Origin: an uncultured Pseudorhodoferax sp.
Lineage (GTDB): Bacteria > Pseudomonadota > Gammaproteobacteria > Burkholderiales > Burkholderiaceae
Direction of reading: 5' to 3'
DNA: 7,107 bases
NCBI GenBank assembly: GCA_913776795.1
Contig: CAJYRH010000057.1
Location: forward strand, 1 to 7,107
The notes below the pieces were generated by a model. That model ran no database searches, had not been told where the DNA came from, and worked only from the letters and a program-made list of their open reading frames with translations. How positions within the stretch are numbered: position 1 is the stretch's first letter; each line of letters opens with the position of its first letter. A program made the translations under genes and the position numbers. Shown here piece by piece: positions 1 through 5,580 of the stretch.

Positions 1-214
1 CCAGAACGCACTGATGCAGGTCAAAGCCTTCGACGACGCGATCGGCCTGACCGGCCTGGTCGTGACCAAGCTGGACGGCACGGCCAAGGGCGGCGTGTTG
101 GCTGCCATCGCGCAGGAGCGGCCCATCCCGGTCTACTTCATCGGCGTGGGCGAGAAGCTGGAAGACCTGGAGACCTTCGACGCGCGCGAGTTCGCGCAGG
201 CGCTGCTGGGTTGA
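1..214 (+). CDS. ftsY: FtsY, signal recognition particle receptor GTPase, C-terminal fragment
   Basis: Only the last 70 residues are in the window; the reading frame is entered at base 2 and ends with TGA at 212-214. FtsY is the membrane-associated receptor that docks the SRP-ribosome complex at the Sec translocon and hydrolyses GTP together with Ffh. The fragment carries the SRP-GTPase G4 region TKLDGTAKGG, which holds the TKLD guanine-specificity motif. It is followed by the conserved IPVYFIGVGEKLEDLETFD segment and the short C-terminal helix ending in FAQALLG. This arrangement is typical of the FtsY NG domain; Ffh would continue into an M domain instead of stopping here. The gene converges on the minus-strand gene ending at 236, with only 21 bp between the stops. 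The short inverted repeat in that gap (TGCCT 216-220, AGGCA 229-233) has no T-run. Confidence 0.93.
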   Translation, partial: QNALMQVKAFDDAIGLTGLVVTKLDGTAKGGVLAAIAQERPIPVYFIGVGEKLEDLETFDAREFAQALLG

Positions 215-235
215 ATGCCTTGCCACCCAGGCACA

Positions 236-970
236 TCAGTGTTGGGTATCGCAATCGCCCGTGAAGAGCTGGCGGCCGTTGTCGCGCAACAAGCGGGCCT
301 GGCGCTTGCGCGTGTCCACGCGCCATTGGGCACCGACGCCGAACACGACCTCGTCGCCCGCCACGAAGCCTGAGCTGAGCCACTGCCCGTTCACAGCCAC
401 GGCGTTCTCGGCCATGCTGTAGCGCACCTCCACGCGCCGCGCCGCCTGTCCGGCGTCGGGCTGCATCCGGCAATACAGGCTGCGGCTGTCGGGTGGGCTG
501 CCGCGGGCGGCAAGTTCGGCCGCGATCTGCGCGGCGCGCCCTGGCGCACCGCTGGCCTCGCAGCTGAACCGGGCCACCAGGGCCGTGCCATCCAGAGTGT
601 GCACGGGCTCGAACACCAGGTTGCCGAGGTCCGTGCGGCCGCTGCGGCGCGGCGGCTGCAAGAAAGGCTGTTCGGGTTCGAGCCGGCCGGAAGGCATGAC
701 CGCGTTGAGGATCGCAATGCGCTGCGGCGTGCGGCAGTCGACCACGTAGTTCGCATAGCCGATCAGGGGCGATGGGCGCAGCGCATGCACCAGGAAGTAG
801 GTACCGGCCACGTGCTCACGGTCGACCACGTCGAGCGCGATGGCGTCCACGCCGACCAGCATCTCGTCGATGCGCTGGACCATGTGGAAGCTGGGTGGCG
901 TGGTCTGGGCGACAGCCGTCAGCGCCAGGAGCGAAACGGCAGTGAAGGAAAGAAGGCGGCAGGACGGCAT
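236..970 (-). CDS. Exported protein of unknown function, possibly surface-adhesin E-like
   Basis: The protein has 244 aa if started at ATG 970; a TTG directly upstream would add one residue. Residues 1-21 look like a Sec signal peptide: R5, then a hydrophobic core, then an AVA-Q cleavage site after A21, so the product should be periplasmic or outer-membrane associated. The mature part has four cysteines (C79, C137, C167, C240), which could form two disulfides in the periplasm. The first half alternates short beta-like stretches (GVDAIALDVVDREHV, then YANYVVDCRTPQRIAI). This reminds me of small beta-rich secreted proteins of the surface-adhesin E type, but that is memory of a pattern, not a demonstrated match. 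It follows the GltI-like gene by 39 bp on the same strand and is probably cotranscribed with it. The ribosome-binding site before ATG 970 is weak. Function unknown. Confidence 0.75.
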   Translation of the reverse strand: MPSCRLLSFTAVSLLALTAVAQTTPPSFHMVQRIDEMLVGVDAIALDVVDREHVAGTYFLVHALRPSPLIGYANYVVDCRTPQRIAILNAVMPSGRLEPEQPFLQPPRRSGRTDLGNLVFEPVHTLDGTALVARFSCEASGAPGRAAQIAAELAARGSPPDSRSLYCRMQPDAGQAARRVEVRYSMAENAVAVNGQWLSSGFVAGDEVVFGVGAQWRVDTRKRQARLLRDNGRQLFTGDCDTQH

Positions 971-1009
971 CAAGAATTCAAAGGCCCCGCCGGTGCCGCG
1001 CGTGCGGCC

Positions 1010-1894
1010 CTACATGGCGGGCTTGTCGCTCAGGGCCTTCAGATTGTCGCGCAGCTGCTGGCTCATCGGCAGGCCGAGGTTGATGCCGCGCGGCGGGATC
1101 GGTGACATGAACCACTTGTTGTACAGGCGTTCGAACTCGCCCGACTTCATGGCGTCGGCGAAGACGGCGTCGACCAGTGCCTTGAAGGCGGGGTCGTCCT
1201 TGCGCACCATGCAGGCATAGGGCTCGACCTGCAGCGCATCGCCGACGACCGCGAGCTGGTCCGCCATCTTGGAGTTCGCGCGCAGGCCGAACAGCAGGAT
1301 GTCGTCCATCGCGAATGCGACGGCGCGGTCGCTCTCAACCAGCAGCAGCGAATCGTCGTGGTCCTTGCCGAGCACCACCGTCATGCCGATGTCGTTGTCC
1401 TGGTTGTACTTGCGGATGACCTGCGCGTTGGTGGTTCCGGTGGTTGTGGCCACGGTCTTGCCGGCGAGGTCGGCATAGTTCTTGATGCCCGAGGACTTTT
1501 TCACCAGCAGGCGCGTGCCGGTGTAGAAGTGGTTGATGGCGAAGGCCACATCCCTGCCGCGTGCGGTGTTGTTGGTGGTCGATCCGCATTCCAGGTCGAT
1601 GGTGCCGTTGGTCAGCAGCGGAATGCGGTTCTGCGAGGTCACCGCCATGGTGCCGATTTCCAGGTTCGGCTTGTTCAACTTCTTCTTGACCGCGTCGACG
1701 ACGGCGTCGGTCAGGTCGACCGCGAACCCCACCGCCTTGGTCGACCCAGCCAGGTAGCTGAATGGCACCGACGACTCGCGGTACGCCACGGTGATCTTGT
1801 TGCTGTCGGCGACCTTCTTGAGCGTGTCGGCATGGGCAACGGACAGGCTTGCGCAGCACACAACGATGGCGGTCAGGCGGGACAGAACAGGCAT
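1010..1894 (-). CDS. gltI: Glutamate/aspartate ABC transporter periplasmic binding protein (GltI-like)
   Basis: This 294-aa protein is a family 3 extracellular solute-binding protein that captures glutamate or aspartate in the periplasm for an ABC importer. Residues 1-22 form a signal peptide ending AHA-D. The mature protein follows E. coli GltI closely: AVTSQNRIPLL then NGTIDLECGSTTNNTAR (96-112), GTRLLVKK, the TTGTTNAQ ligand-loop segment (151-158), KDHDDS, AVAFAMDD, MVRKDDPAFK, and the C-terminal WF-SPIPP. I chose ATG 1894 because it gives the normal family length, an immediate signal peptide and a good AGGAA ribosome-binding site about 4 nt upstream. The same frame stays open for over 550 bp further upstream, but that extension looks like nothing known. 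No permease (GltJ/GltK) or ATPase (GltL) gene is adjacent: it is followed by an unrelated exported protein. It therefore looks like an orphan binding protein that must use transporter parts encoded elsewhere. Confidence 0.93.
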   Translation of the reverse strand: MPVLSRLTAIVVCCASLSVAHADTLKKVADSNKITVAYRESSVPFSYLAGSTKAVGFAVDLTDAVVDAVKKKLNKPNLEIGTMAVTSQNRIPLLTNGTIDLECGSTTNNTARGRDVAFAINHFYTGTRLLVKKSSGIKNYADLAGKTVATTTGTTNAQVIRKYNQDNDIGMTVVLGKDHDDSLLLVESDRAVAFAMDDILLFGLRANSKMADQLAVVGDALQVEPYACMVRKDDPAFKALVDAVFADAMKSGEFERLYNKWFMSPIPPRGINLGLPMSQQLRDNLKALSDKPAM

Positions 1895-1922
1895 GGCTTC
1901 CTCGGCGACGGATGGGCTGGAC

Positions 1923-1950
1923 AGTGTAGGCACGCTGCACAGCCTGACAA
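1923..1950 (-). promoter_or_regulatory. Candidate sigma70 promoter for the gltI-like gene
   Basis: Read on the minus strand, TTGTCA (1945-1950) stands 16 bp before TACACT (1923-1928). These match the -35 consensus at five of six bases and the -10 consensus at four of six. Transcription would start near 1916, giving a leader of about 22 nt that contains the AGGAA ribosome-binding site. The position fits well, but the call rests only on motif and spacing. Confidence 0.45.
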
Positions 1951-2295
1951 GCAAGGGATATGCCCGATGAACGGCACGCCAGCGTCCTGCTCGAGGTGGC
2001 GCGTGGCGGTACATCTGTCTGGGATCGGCGCTTGCAACGCCCCGTCGCACGGGTCCACATCCCTTGGCTGGACTGCGCCCGGCTACGCCCGCCGGACTGT
2101 CACCGTGGGCCGCTGGCATGGCGGCCGGCCAAGCTCCTGGTGAATGCAGGCCATGGTGCGCTCGGATCCACACTGGCCGTGCGCACGCCGGGCCCTTCAG
2201 GTGGCCGCAGAACGGGGCCGGTAAAACCCGCTCACGCCCTGGCCGCGCCTTGCGTACCCTTGCGGCCTTTCCCAAAGACCAGGAGACCCGCCGCC
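1951..2295. other. Divergent intergenic region, no supported gene
   Basis: About 345 bp lie between the gltI-like promoter and the Bug-family gene. Both neighbouring genes stay open in frame across this stretch, but the translated extensions are rich in Arg, Pro and Ala, lack recognisable motifs and would bury both signal peptides, so I treat the openness as an effect of high GC. A promoter for the Bug gene should be here. The only candidate I see is a TACCCT -10-like hexamer at 2255-2260 with no convincing -35. AGGAG at 2281-2285 is the ribosome-binding site of the next gene. Confidence 0.5.
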
Positions 2296-3273
2296 ATGCC
2301 GATTGCCCCACGCCGACTGTTGCTGTCCACCGCTCTGCTCGCGCTGACGACCGTGGCCCTGCCTGCCATGGCGCAGCCTGCGGCATGGCCGAACAAGCCG
2401 GTACGCATCGTCGTGACATTTCCGCCTGGTGGCGCGCCGGACACGTTGGCACGCCTGCTGGCCGACAAGTGGAGCGCGCTGGGTCAACCCGTCACGGTGG
2501 ACAACAAACCCGGCGCCGGCGGCAACATCGGCGCCGACATGGTCGCCAAAAGTCCCGCGGACGGCGCCACGCTGGTGCTGGGCACGGTGGGAACGCATGC
2601 CATCAACGCGGCGCTGTACGACAAGATGCCGTACAACAATCTCAAGGACTTCACGCCGATCAGCTTCCTGGCGAGCACGCCGAACCTGCTGGTCGTCAAC
2701 AAGACCGTGCCGGCCAACAACGTGCAGGAACTCGTCGCGCTGGCCAAACGCGAGCCGTTGGCCTTCGGCTCGTCGGGCAGTGGCACCTCGATCCACCTCT
2801 CGGGCGAGCTGTTCAACACGCTCGCCGGCGTGAAGATGCAGCATGTGCCCTACAAGGGCCGCGCCCAGGCCATACCCGACTTGTTGGGCGGACGCATCGC
2901 GATGATCTTTGACAACATGCCGTCGGCGTTGCCGCTTGTGAAATCGGGCGAACTCAAGGCCCTGGGCGTCACCAGCGCGCAGCGTTCGCCTGCAGCGCCG
3001 GACATCCCCACCATCGCCGAGTCCGGCCTGCCCGGCTTCGAGGCCACCTCCTGGTTCGCTCTGTTGGGGCCAGCGGGCATGTCGCGTGAGGTCCAGATGC
3101 GCATCAACCAGGAGGTCGCACGTGTGCTGGCGCTGCCGGATGTCAAGGAAAAGCTGTCCACGCTGGGCCTGGACCCGAATCCTGGCACGCCCGAGGCCCT
3201 GACGGCATTGATGCAGAGCGAAACGGCCAAATGGGCCAAGGTGGTCAAGGCGTCGGGTGCCAAGCCCGACTGA
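2296..3273 (+). CDS. Bug/TctC-family tripartite tricarboxylate transporter substrate-binding protein
   Basis: This 325-aa protein is a periplasmic binding protein of the Bug family, the soluble component of TctABC-type secondary carriers. Family members bind carboxylates, amino acids or related small molecules, and they are greatly expanded in Burkholderiales. A signal peptide ends at AMA-Q (cleavage after A26). The mature N-terminus reads WPNKPVRIVVTFPPGG (31-46), the family's first signature, followed by a PDTLAR helix start and the PGAGGNIGAD motif (72-81). Later come GSSGSGTSIHLSGELF, VPYKG, the segment around MIFDNMPSALPLVKSGELKA, and the PDIPTIAESGLPGFE motif. Length is normal. ATG 2296 is chosen for the signal peptide right behind it and AGGAG at 2281-2285. 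No TctA/TctB membrane genes are in the window, so it is an orphan, as is usual for this family. The ligand cannot be told from sequence. Confidence 0.93.
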   Translation: MPIAPRRLLLSTALLALTTVALPAMAQPAAWPNKPVRIVVTFPPGGAPDTLARLLADKWSALGQPVTVDNKPGAGGNIGADMVAKSPADGATLVLGTVGTHAINAALYDKMPYNNLKDFTPISFLASTPNLLVVNKTVPANNVQELVALAKREPLAFGSSGSGTSIHLSGELFNTLAGVKMQHVPYKGRAQAIPDLLGGRIAMIFDNMPSALPLVKSGELKALGVTSAQRSPAAPDIPTIAESGLPGFEATSWFALLGPAGMSREVQMRINQEVARVLALPDVKEKLSTLGLDPNPGTPEALTALMQSETAKWAKVVKASGAKPD

Positions 3274-3285
3274 GCTAGAATGCGT

Positions 3286-3325
3286 GGTTCGCTAGTGTTC
3301 CAACTTGCGAACCGCCTGGCCAGGC
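3286..3325. repeat. Inverted repeat plus 12-bp palindrome behind the Bug gene
   Basis: Twelve bases after the Bug stop codon lies a perfect 7-bp inverted repeat (GGTTCGC 3286-3292, GCGAACC 3307-3313). It is followed without a gap by the perfect palindrome GCCTGGCCAGGC (3314-3325). The first could fold as a hairpin with a 14-nt loop. No T-run follows on either strand, so this is not a textbook intrinsic terminator. It may help end the Bug transcript, protect its 3' end, or be a protein-binding site. Confidence 0.4.
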
Positions 3326-3383
3326 AACGCCGAATCTCACGGCGGCACGTCGACAAGATCACTCACGACGAAAAAACAACAGA

Positions 3384-3439
3384 GTGGTCCTGCATGCGAA
3401 AGTGCCGTAAACGTGGACCGCGTAAGAGTCCACGACCAC
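3384..3439 (+). other. Possible structured RNA with a three-way junction
   Basis: An outer helix GTGGTC (3384-3389) with GACCAC (3434-3439) encloses two hairpins. The first is GCAT/GTGC (3392-3395, 3402-3405), with one G-U pair and loop GCGAAA. The second is GTGGAC/GTCCAC (3413-3418, 3428-3433) with a 9-nt loop. The third helix stacks directly on the outer one. No promoter was found directly upstream, and no downstream plus-strand gene is available for it to regulate. I do not recognise a known riboswitch or ribozyme core. Helices of 4-6 bp arise by chance in such GC-rich DNA, so this is a tentative observation. Confidence 0.2.
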
Positions 3440-3535
3440 ATTCCCCACCGTGGCCCTGAAGCCATTCCTGGTTTGGCCGACTGGCACAGCGCTGCGCCTG
3501 TGCCGCGGTGCCTGCGGCAAAGATCCAGCGCCAGA

Positions 3536-3560
3536 ATTGAAAAACCCCGCGAACGCGGGG
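3536..3560 (-). terminator. Intrinsic terminator of the 59-aa small gene
   Basis: Read on the minus strand, CCCCGC-GTTC-GCGGGG forms a perfect 6-bp GC stem with a tetraloop, followed directly by TTTTT and then CAATT. This is a classic rho-independent terminator pointing leftwards. It starts 25 nt after the stop codon of the minus-strand small ORF at 3586-3765, and this is the strongest support that the ORF is really transcribed. Confidence 0.78.
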
Positions 3561-3585
3561 CATGGACGTAGTGCTTTGAAGGGTC

Positions 3586-3765
3586 TCAGGTCGGCAAGCC
3601 CTTGGTGGCATGCCGCTTATGGTCATCAGCCCCTGCCCGGACCGGCACCGATTTGCTCGGCACATAGGGAACGGTCATCGCACTGTTGACGTGGGTTCTG
3701 GGCTCGACTGCCACCAGGGCAGGCGGTGCGGGCTTCGAACTGTCGCTCTTGGGTTGTTCACTCAT
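3586..3765 (-). CDS. Small proline-rich protein of 59 aa, unknown function
   Basis: ATG at 3765 and TGA at 3586-3588 define a 59-aa protein beginning MSEQPKSDSSKPAPP and ending HATKGLPT. It is rich in Pro, Ser, Ala and Val, contains several Lys and Arg, and has no Cys or Trp. There is no signal peptide or membrane segment, so a soluble, largely disordered protein is likely. The case for a real gene is the well-placed intrinsic terminator 25 nt after the stop. Other support is a composition unlike the Arg-rich spurious frames nearby, and a natural MSE- start. Against it, the ribosome-binding site is weak (only GAAAAG close to the ATG) and no clear promoter is visible. I do not recognise the family. 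It stands alone, with the gene-poor region upstream. Confidence 0.55.
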   Translation of the reverse strand: MSEQPKSDSSKPAPPALVAVEPRTHVNSAMTVPYVPSKSVPVRAGADDHKRHATKGLPT

Positions 3766-4400
3766 ACTTTTCGAATCCAGTCCATTGGTCGGGTCGGCGG
3801 GCCTGCCAGTCGGGAGCAGGGGCCCCTGGATGCAACATCCGCGCCACGCTCAGGAATGCAATGAAATCAAAGCAATCGCGCCCGCACTTCGCCTGAAAGG
3901 CCGCGCCGTGTAAAGAAAGCGGACAGCGGGCAAGCTCCGGGATGAAGGTCGCCCACGCGTTCCAAACAGTCGTCGGACGACACCCGGGACGGTCGTGCAC
4001 GCTGCGCAGAACGCAGCCCTCCAGGCATGGATGCGATCCGTGCAAGAACCAACGTACCGAAAACACCGCAGCCGCGCCGGATCGAAGGCTGCCGCCCGCG
4101 TGGCCACCACCTCGGCAGACATCTTGAAAAAGCTGGCAGATCGCCGAACTCCAAGCCCTGCATGGATCCGGTAAGCCGTCACCGCCATCGGCGACAGGGG
4201 CAGCAACCTGGAACTGCACCTTAGGGCCAGCGGCAGCACAACCCGCGAGGACCGGGTCGACGCGGCGCGCAGGCACCACCGACCGTTGCCGCGGCTGGAT
4301 CGGCCGAAAAAATGGGGAAGGTGGCGCTGTTCAGTTGCCTTGCAAAAGATGTGCGGCTTGTCACACGGGGAGGAGAAGGAGTTCGCTACCCTCGCGTGCC
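3766..4400. other. About 635 bp with no intact gene; possible coding remnant
   Basis: No frame here gives a protein I would defend. One minus-strand frame is open from 4422 to 3850. Its segment around 4070-4215 has codons mostly ending in G or C and reads like an amphipathic helical protein (AVTAYRIHAG, then SFFKMSAEVVATRAAAF). This is vaguely like small phasin-type granule proteins, but the rest of that frame is Cys- and Arg-rich nonsense. The opposite strand over the same bases is also open (3914-4174), with a helical stretch (VATTSADILKKLADRR) but no usable ATG near a ribosome-binding site. A decayed gene with frameshifts would explain this; chance openness at high GC also would. No repeats, insertion-sequence ends or RNA genes were seen. 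Confidence 0.4.
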
Positions 4401-4604
4401 ATGGAACAAATCCGAATTGCAAGCACCCAGGTGCAAGTATCCGAATCAGGCCAGCGCTTCGTCTGCGAATGGATGGCGGGGTCCTTGATGAACCGCTGGC
4501 TGCTCAAGAACAGGCTGGCCGAAGCGCTGCGATTGCACGGACCCGATAGCCACTGGATCGAGACGCGCGACACGCACGCCGTCCGTGAGACAGCGGCTGC
4601 TTGA
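4401..4604 (+). CDS. Small protein of 67 aa, unknown function
   Basis: ATG 4401 to TGA 4602-4604 encodes 67 residues beginning MEQIRIASTQVQVSESGQRF. The composition is balanced: a beta-like N-terminal third, then a probable helix (GSLMNRWLLKNRLAEALRL), then a polar tail ending in ETAAA. It has three Trp and one Cys, and no signal peptide or membrane helix, so it is likely cytoplasmic. I do not recognise the family. A purine-rich Shine-Dalgarno-like tract (GGGGAGGAGAAGGAG, 4367-4381) ends 19 nt before ATG, too far for normal spacing, and there is no in-frame ATG or GTG between. A TACCCT hexamer (4387-4392) just before the ATG could be a -10 element giving a nearly leaderless mRNA, but no -35 lies at the right distance. 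A hairpin and a terminator follow the stop. Confidence 0.58.
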   Translation: MEQIRIASTQVQVSESGQRFVCEWMAGSLMNRWLLKNRLAEALRLHGPDSHWIETRDTHAVRETAAA

Positions 4605-4606
4605 AG

Positions 4607-4645
4607 CCCGCAGGGCCTGTTCCGCGGCGCAGATGCCGCTGCGGG
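4607..4645. other. Two-step hairpin after the 67-aa gene
   Basis: CCCGCA (4607-4612) pairs with TGCGGG (4640-4645). Inside it GCGGC (4624-4628) pairs with GCCGC (4635-4639). The two 3' arms are contiguous, so the helices could stack with a single bulge on the 5' side. It starts 2 nt after the stop codon and lacks a T-run. It may be a 3'-UTR stabilising element preceding the true terminator. Confidence 0.3.
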
Positions 4646-4668
4646 ATCAGCAAGCGACGCAGAAGATC

Positions 4669-4710
4669 AAAAGCCTCCGGGGTCATTGACCGCAGAGGCT
4701 TTCTCTCTTT
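4669..4710 (+). terminator. Intrinsic terminator, probably bidirectional
   Basis: AAAAGCCTC (4669-4677) pairs with GAGGCTTT (4695-4702), and an inner GGTC-ATT-GACC helix (4681-4691) extends the stem. On the plus strand the hairpin runs into TTTCTCTCTTT, serving the 67-aa gene that ends 64 nt upstream. On the minus strand it runs into TTTT followed by GATCTT, so it could also stop transcripts arriving from the DUF1232 gene. The stem symmetry and T-rich tails on both sides make the call fairly firm. Confidence 0.68.
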
Positions 4711-4889
4711 GGTGACGCATCCGGATCCGCATCCCAGGCCGCACCGGGCGTCAAGAACGAAGCAACGACCTCCTCGCCGGCAGAATTTCTCAGGCCACGC
4801 GGCTCCACCCTCGGGTGTCCTGTGTGCAAGCCCCGTCGAAGGGTTCGGATCCGGCACGAACCGGCCAGCCCCTGCTGAATACCCGGGTG

Positions 4890-5279
4890 TCAGCTGCGAA
4901 CCCACCATGACCAGACGGCCCATCCCGCCAGGACCCACACCAACGCGACCAGGGCGGCACCCGCGTTGCTGATGGGCCTTGCGCCCCGTGCCGCCATCCA
5001 TGCATCGGCCCGGGCACGACACGCCGCCAGGACCTCCGCTGGCAACAGCTTGATGGTCAACCAGATCAAGCCCGGCAGGAGCATTACATCGTCGAGATAG
5101 CCCAGGACCGGGATGAAGTCCGGAATGAGGTCGATCGGGCTCAGCGCGTAAGCGACGACGAAAACGCCCAGGGCCTTCGCATGCCAAGGCGTGTCCGGAT
5201 TCTTCCCGGCAAACCACAGCGTGACCGCATCGCGCTTCACCCGCTTGGCCCAGGCCCTCAGGCCGCTTCTGACGCTCAT
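4890..5279 (-). CDS. DUF1232 (YkvA-like) small membrane protein
   Basis: The protein has 129 aa. It carries the DUF1232 signature VVAYALSPIDLIPDFIPVLG (41-60) followed by YLDDVMLLP (61-69) and a hydrophobic run to about residue 80. The signature is diagnostic of the YkvA family, small membrane-associated proteins of unknown biochemical role. The N-terminus is basic and amphipathic (R4, R8, K12, R13, K15, R16). A second, clearly hydrophobic helix (about 106-126, GAALVALVWVLAGWAVWSWW) forms a C-terminal membrane anchor. ATG 5279 is chosen because the recognisable family sequence begins soon after it. The frame stays open for another 700 bp upstream, but that is Arg/Cys-rich and includes the heptad repeats. 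The ribosome-binding site is weak. It diverges from the glycosyltransferase gene at 5581, and no functional link is evident. Confidence 0.87.
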   Translation of the reverse strand: MSVRSGLRAWAKRVKRDAVTLWFAGKNPDTPWHAKALGVFVVAYALSPIDLIPDFIPVLGYLDDVMLLPGLIWLTIKLLPAEVLAACRARADAWMAARGARPISNAGAALVALVWVLAGWAVWSWWVRS

Positions 5280-5439
5280 GGGCCGACAGCATGCCACGCT
5301 CAGCTGTTGCCCATGCCATGGCTGTCGTTTGCGATGTACGGCACGTCCCGCAAACCTCGCCGAACGCTGCCGGCCTGTCTCCATCTGCAGCCTGCGCCTG
5401 CAGTCATTGGACGCACGGCAGCGGCGAGTGCCGACTGAC

Positions 5440-5544
5440 GTCCGGCGTGCGGCGCATGGCGTGCGGCGCATGGCGACCGGCCGATCACTGCCTGTTGACC
5501 GATGACCGCTGGCCGCTGGCGGATGGCGGATGGCGGATGCAGCG
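5440..5544. repeat. Degenerate heptanucleotide tandem array upstream of the GT9 gene
   Basis: The sequence divides into consecutive 7-mers. GTGCGGC-GCATGGC occurs twice in tandem (5447-5474). Then come GACCGGC, CGATCAC, TGCCTGT, TGACCGA, TGACCGC and TGGCCGC, then TGGCGGA three times (5517-5537) and TGCAGCG. Fourteen or so units keep the 7-bp phase although individual units differ, so this is an old, drifting array with a freshly identical end. It occupies the divergent space between the DUF1232 and glycosyltransferase genes. ATG triplets fall at 5523, 5530 and 5537, one in each frame. The remaining spacer (5280-5439) shows no gene or clear promoter. Confidence 0.72.
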
Positions 5545-5580
5545 TTGCACCGCCGACGCCATCCCCACCGACCAACTGGC

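Noticed and set aside
216..233. Inverted repeat TGCCT/AGGCA between the converging ftsY and exported-protein genes, considered as a shared terminator.
   Set aside because: The stem is only 5 bp with an 8-nt loop and no T-run on either side.
1960..2295. In-frame 112-codon extension upstream of the Bug-family gene.
   Set aside because: ATG 2296 has AGGAG before it and starts the signal peptide. The extension shows no motif and would hide that export signal.
1895..2452. Long in-frame upstream extension of the gltI-like gene on the minus strand.
   Set aside because: It would bury a good signal peptide and ribosome-binding site, is Arg/Pro/Ala-rich, and overlaps the start of the divergent Bug gene.
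3276..3281. TAGAAT hexamer just after the Bug stop codon as a -10 element for a downstream RNA.
   Set aside because: No -35-like sequence occurs at 16-18 bp upstream, so a lone hexamer is not enough.
4683..4808. Minus-strand 41-codon ORF (GTG start) with plausible composition ending inside the terminator hairpin.
   Set aside because: Its stop codon lies within the loop-side helix of the terminator, the GTG has only an abutting GAGG as ribosome-binding site, and nothing else supports it.
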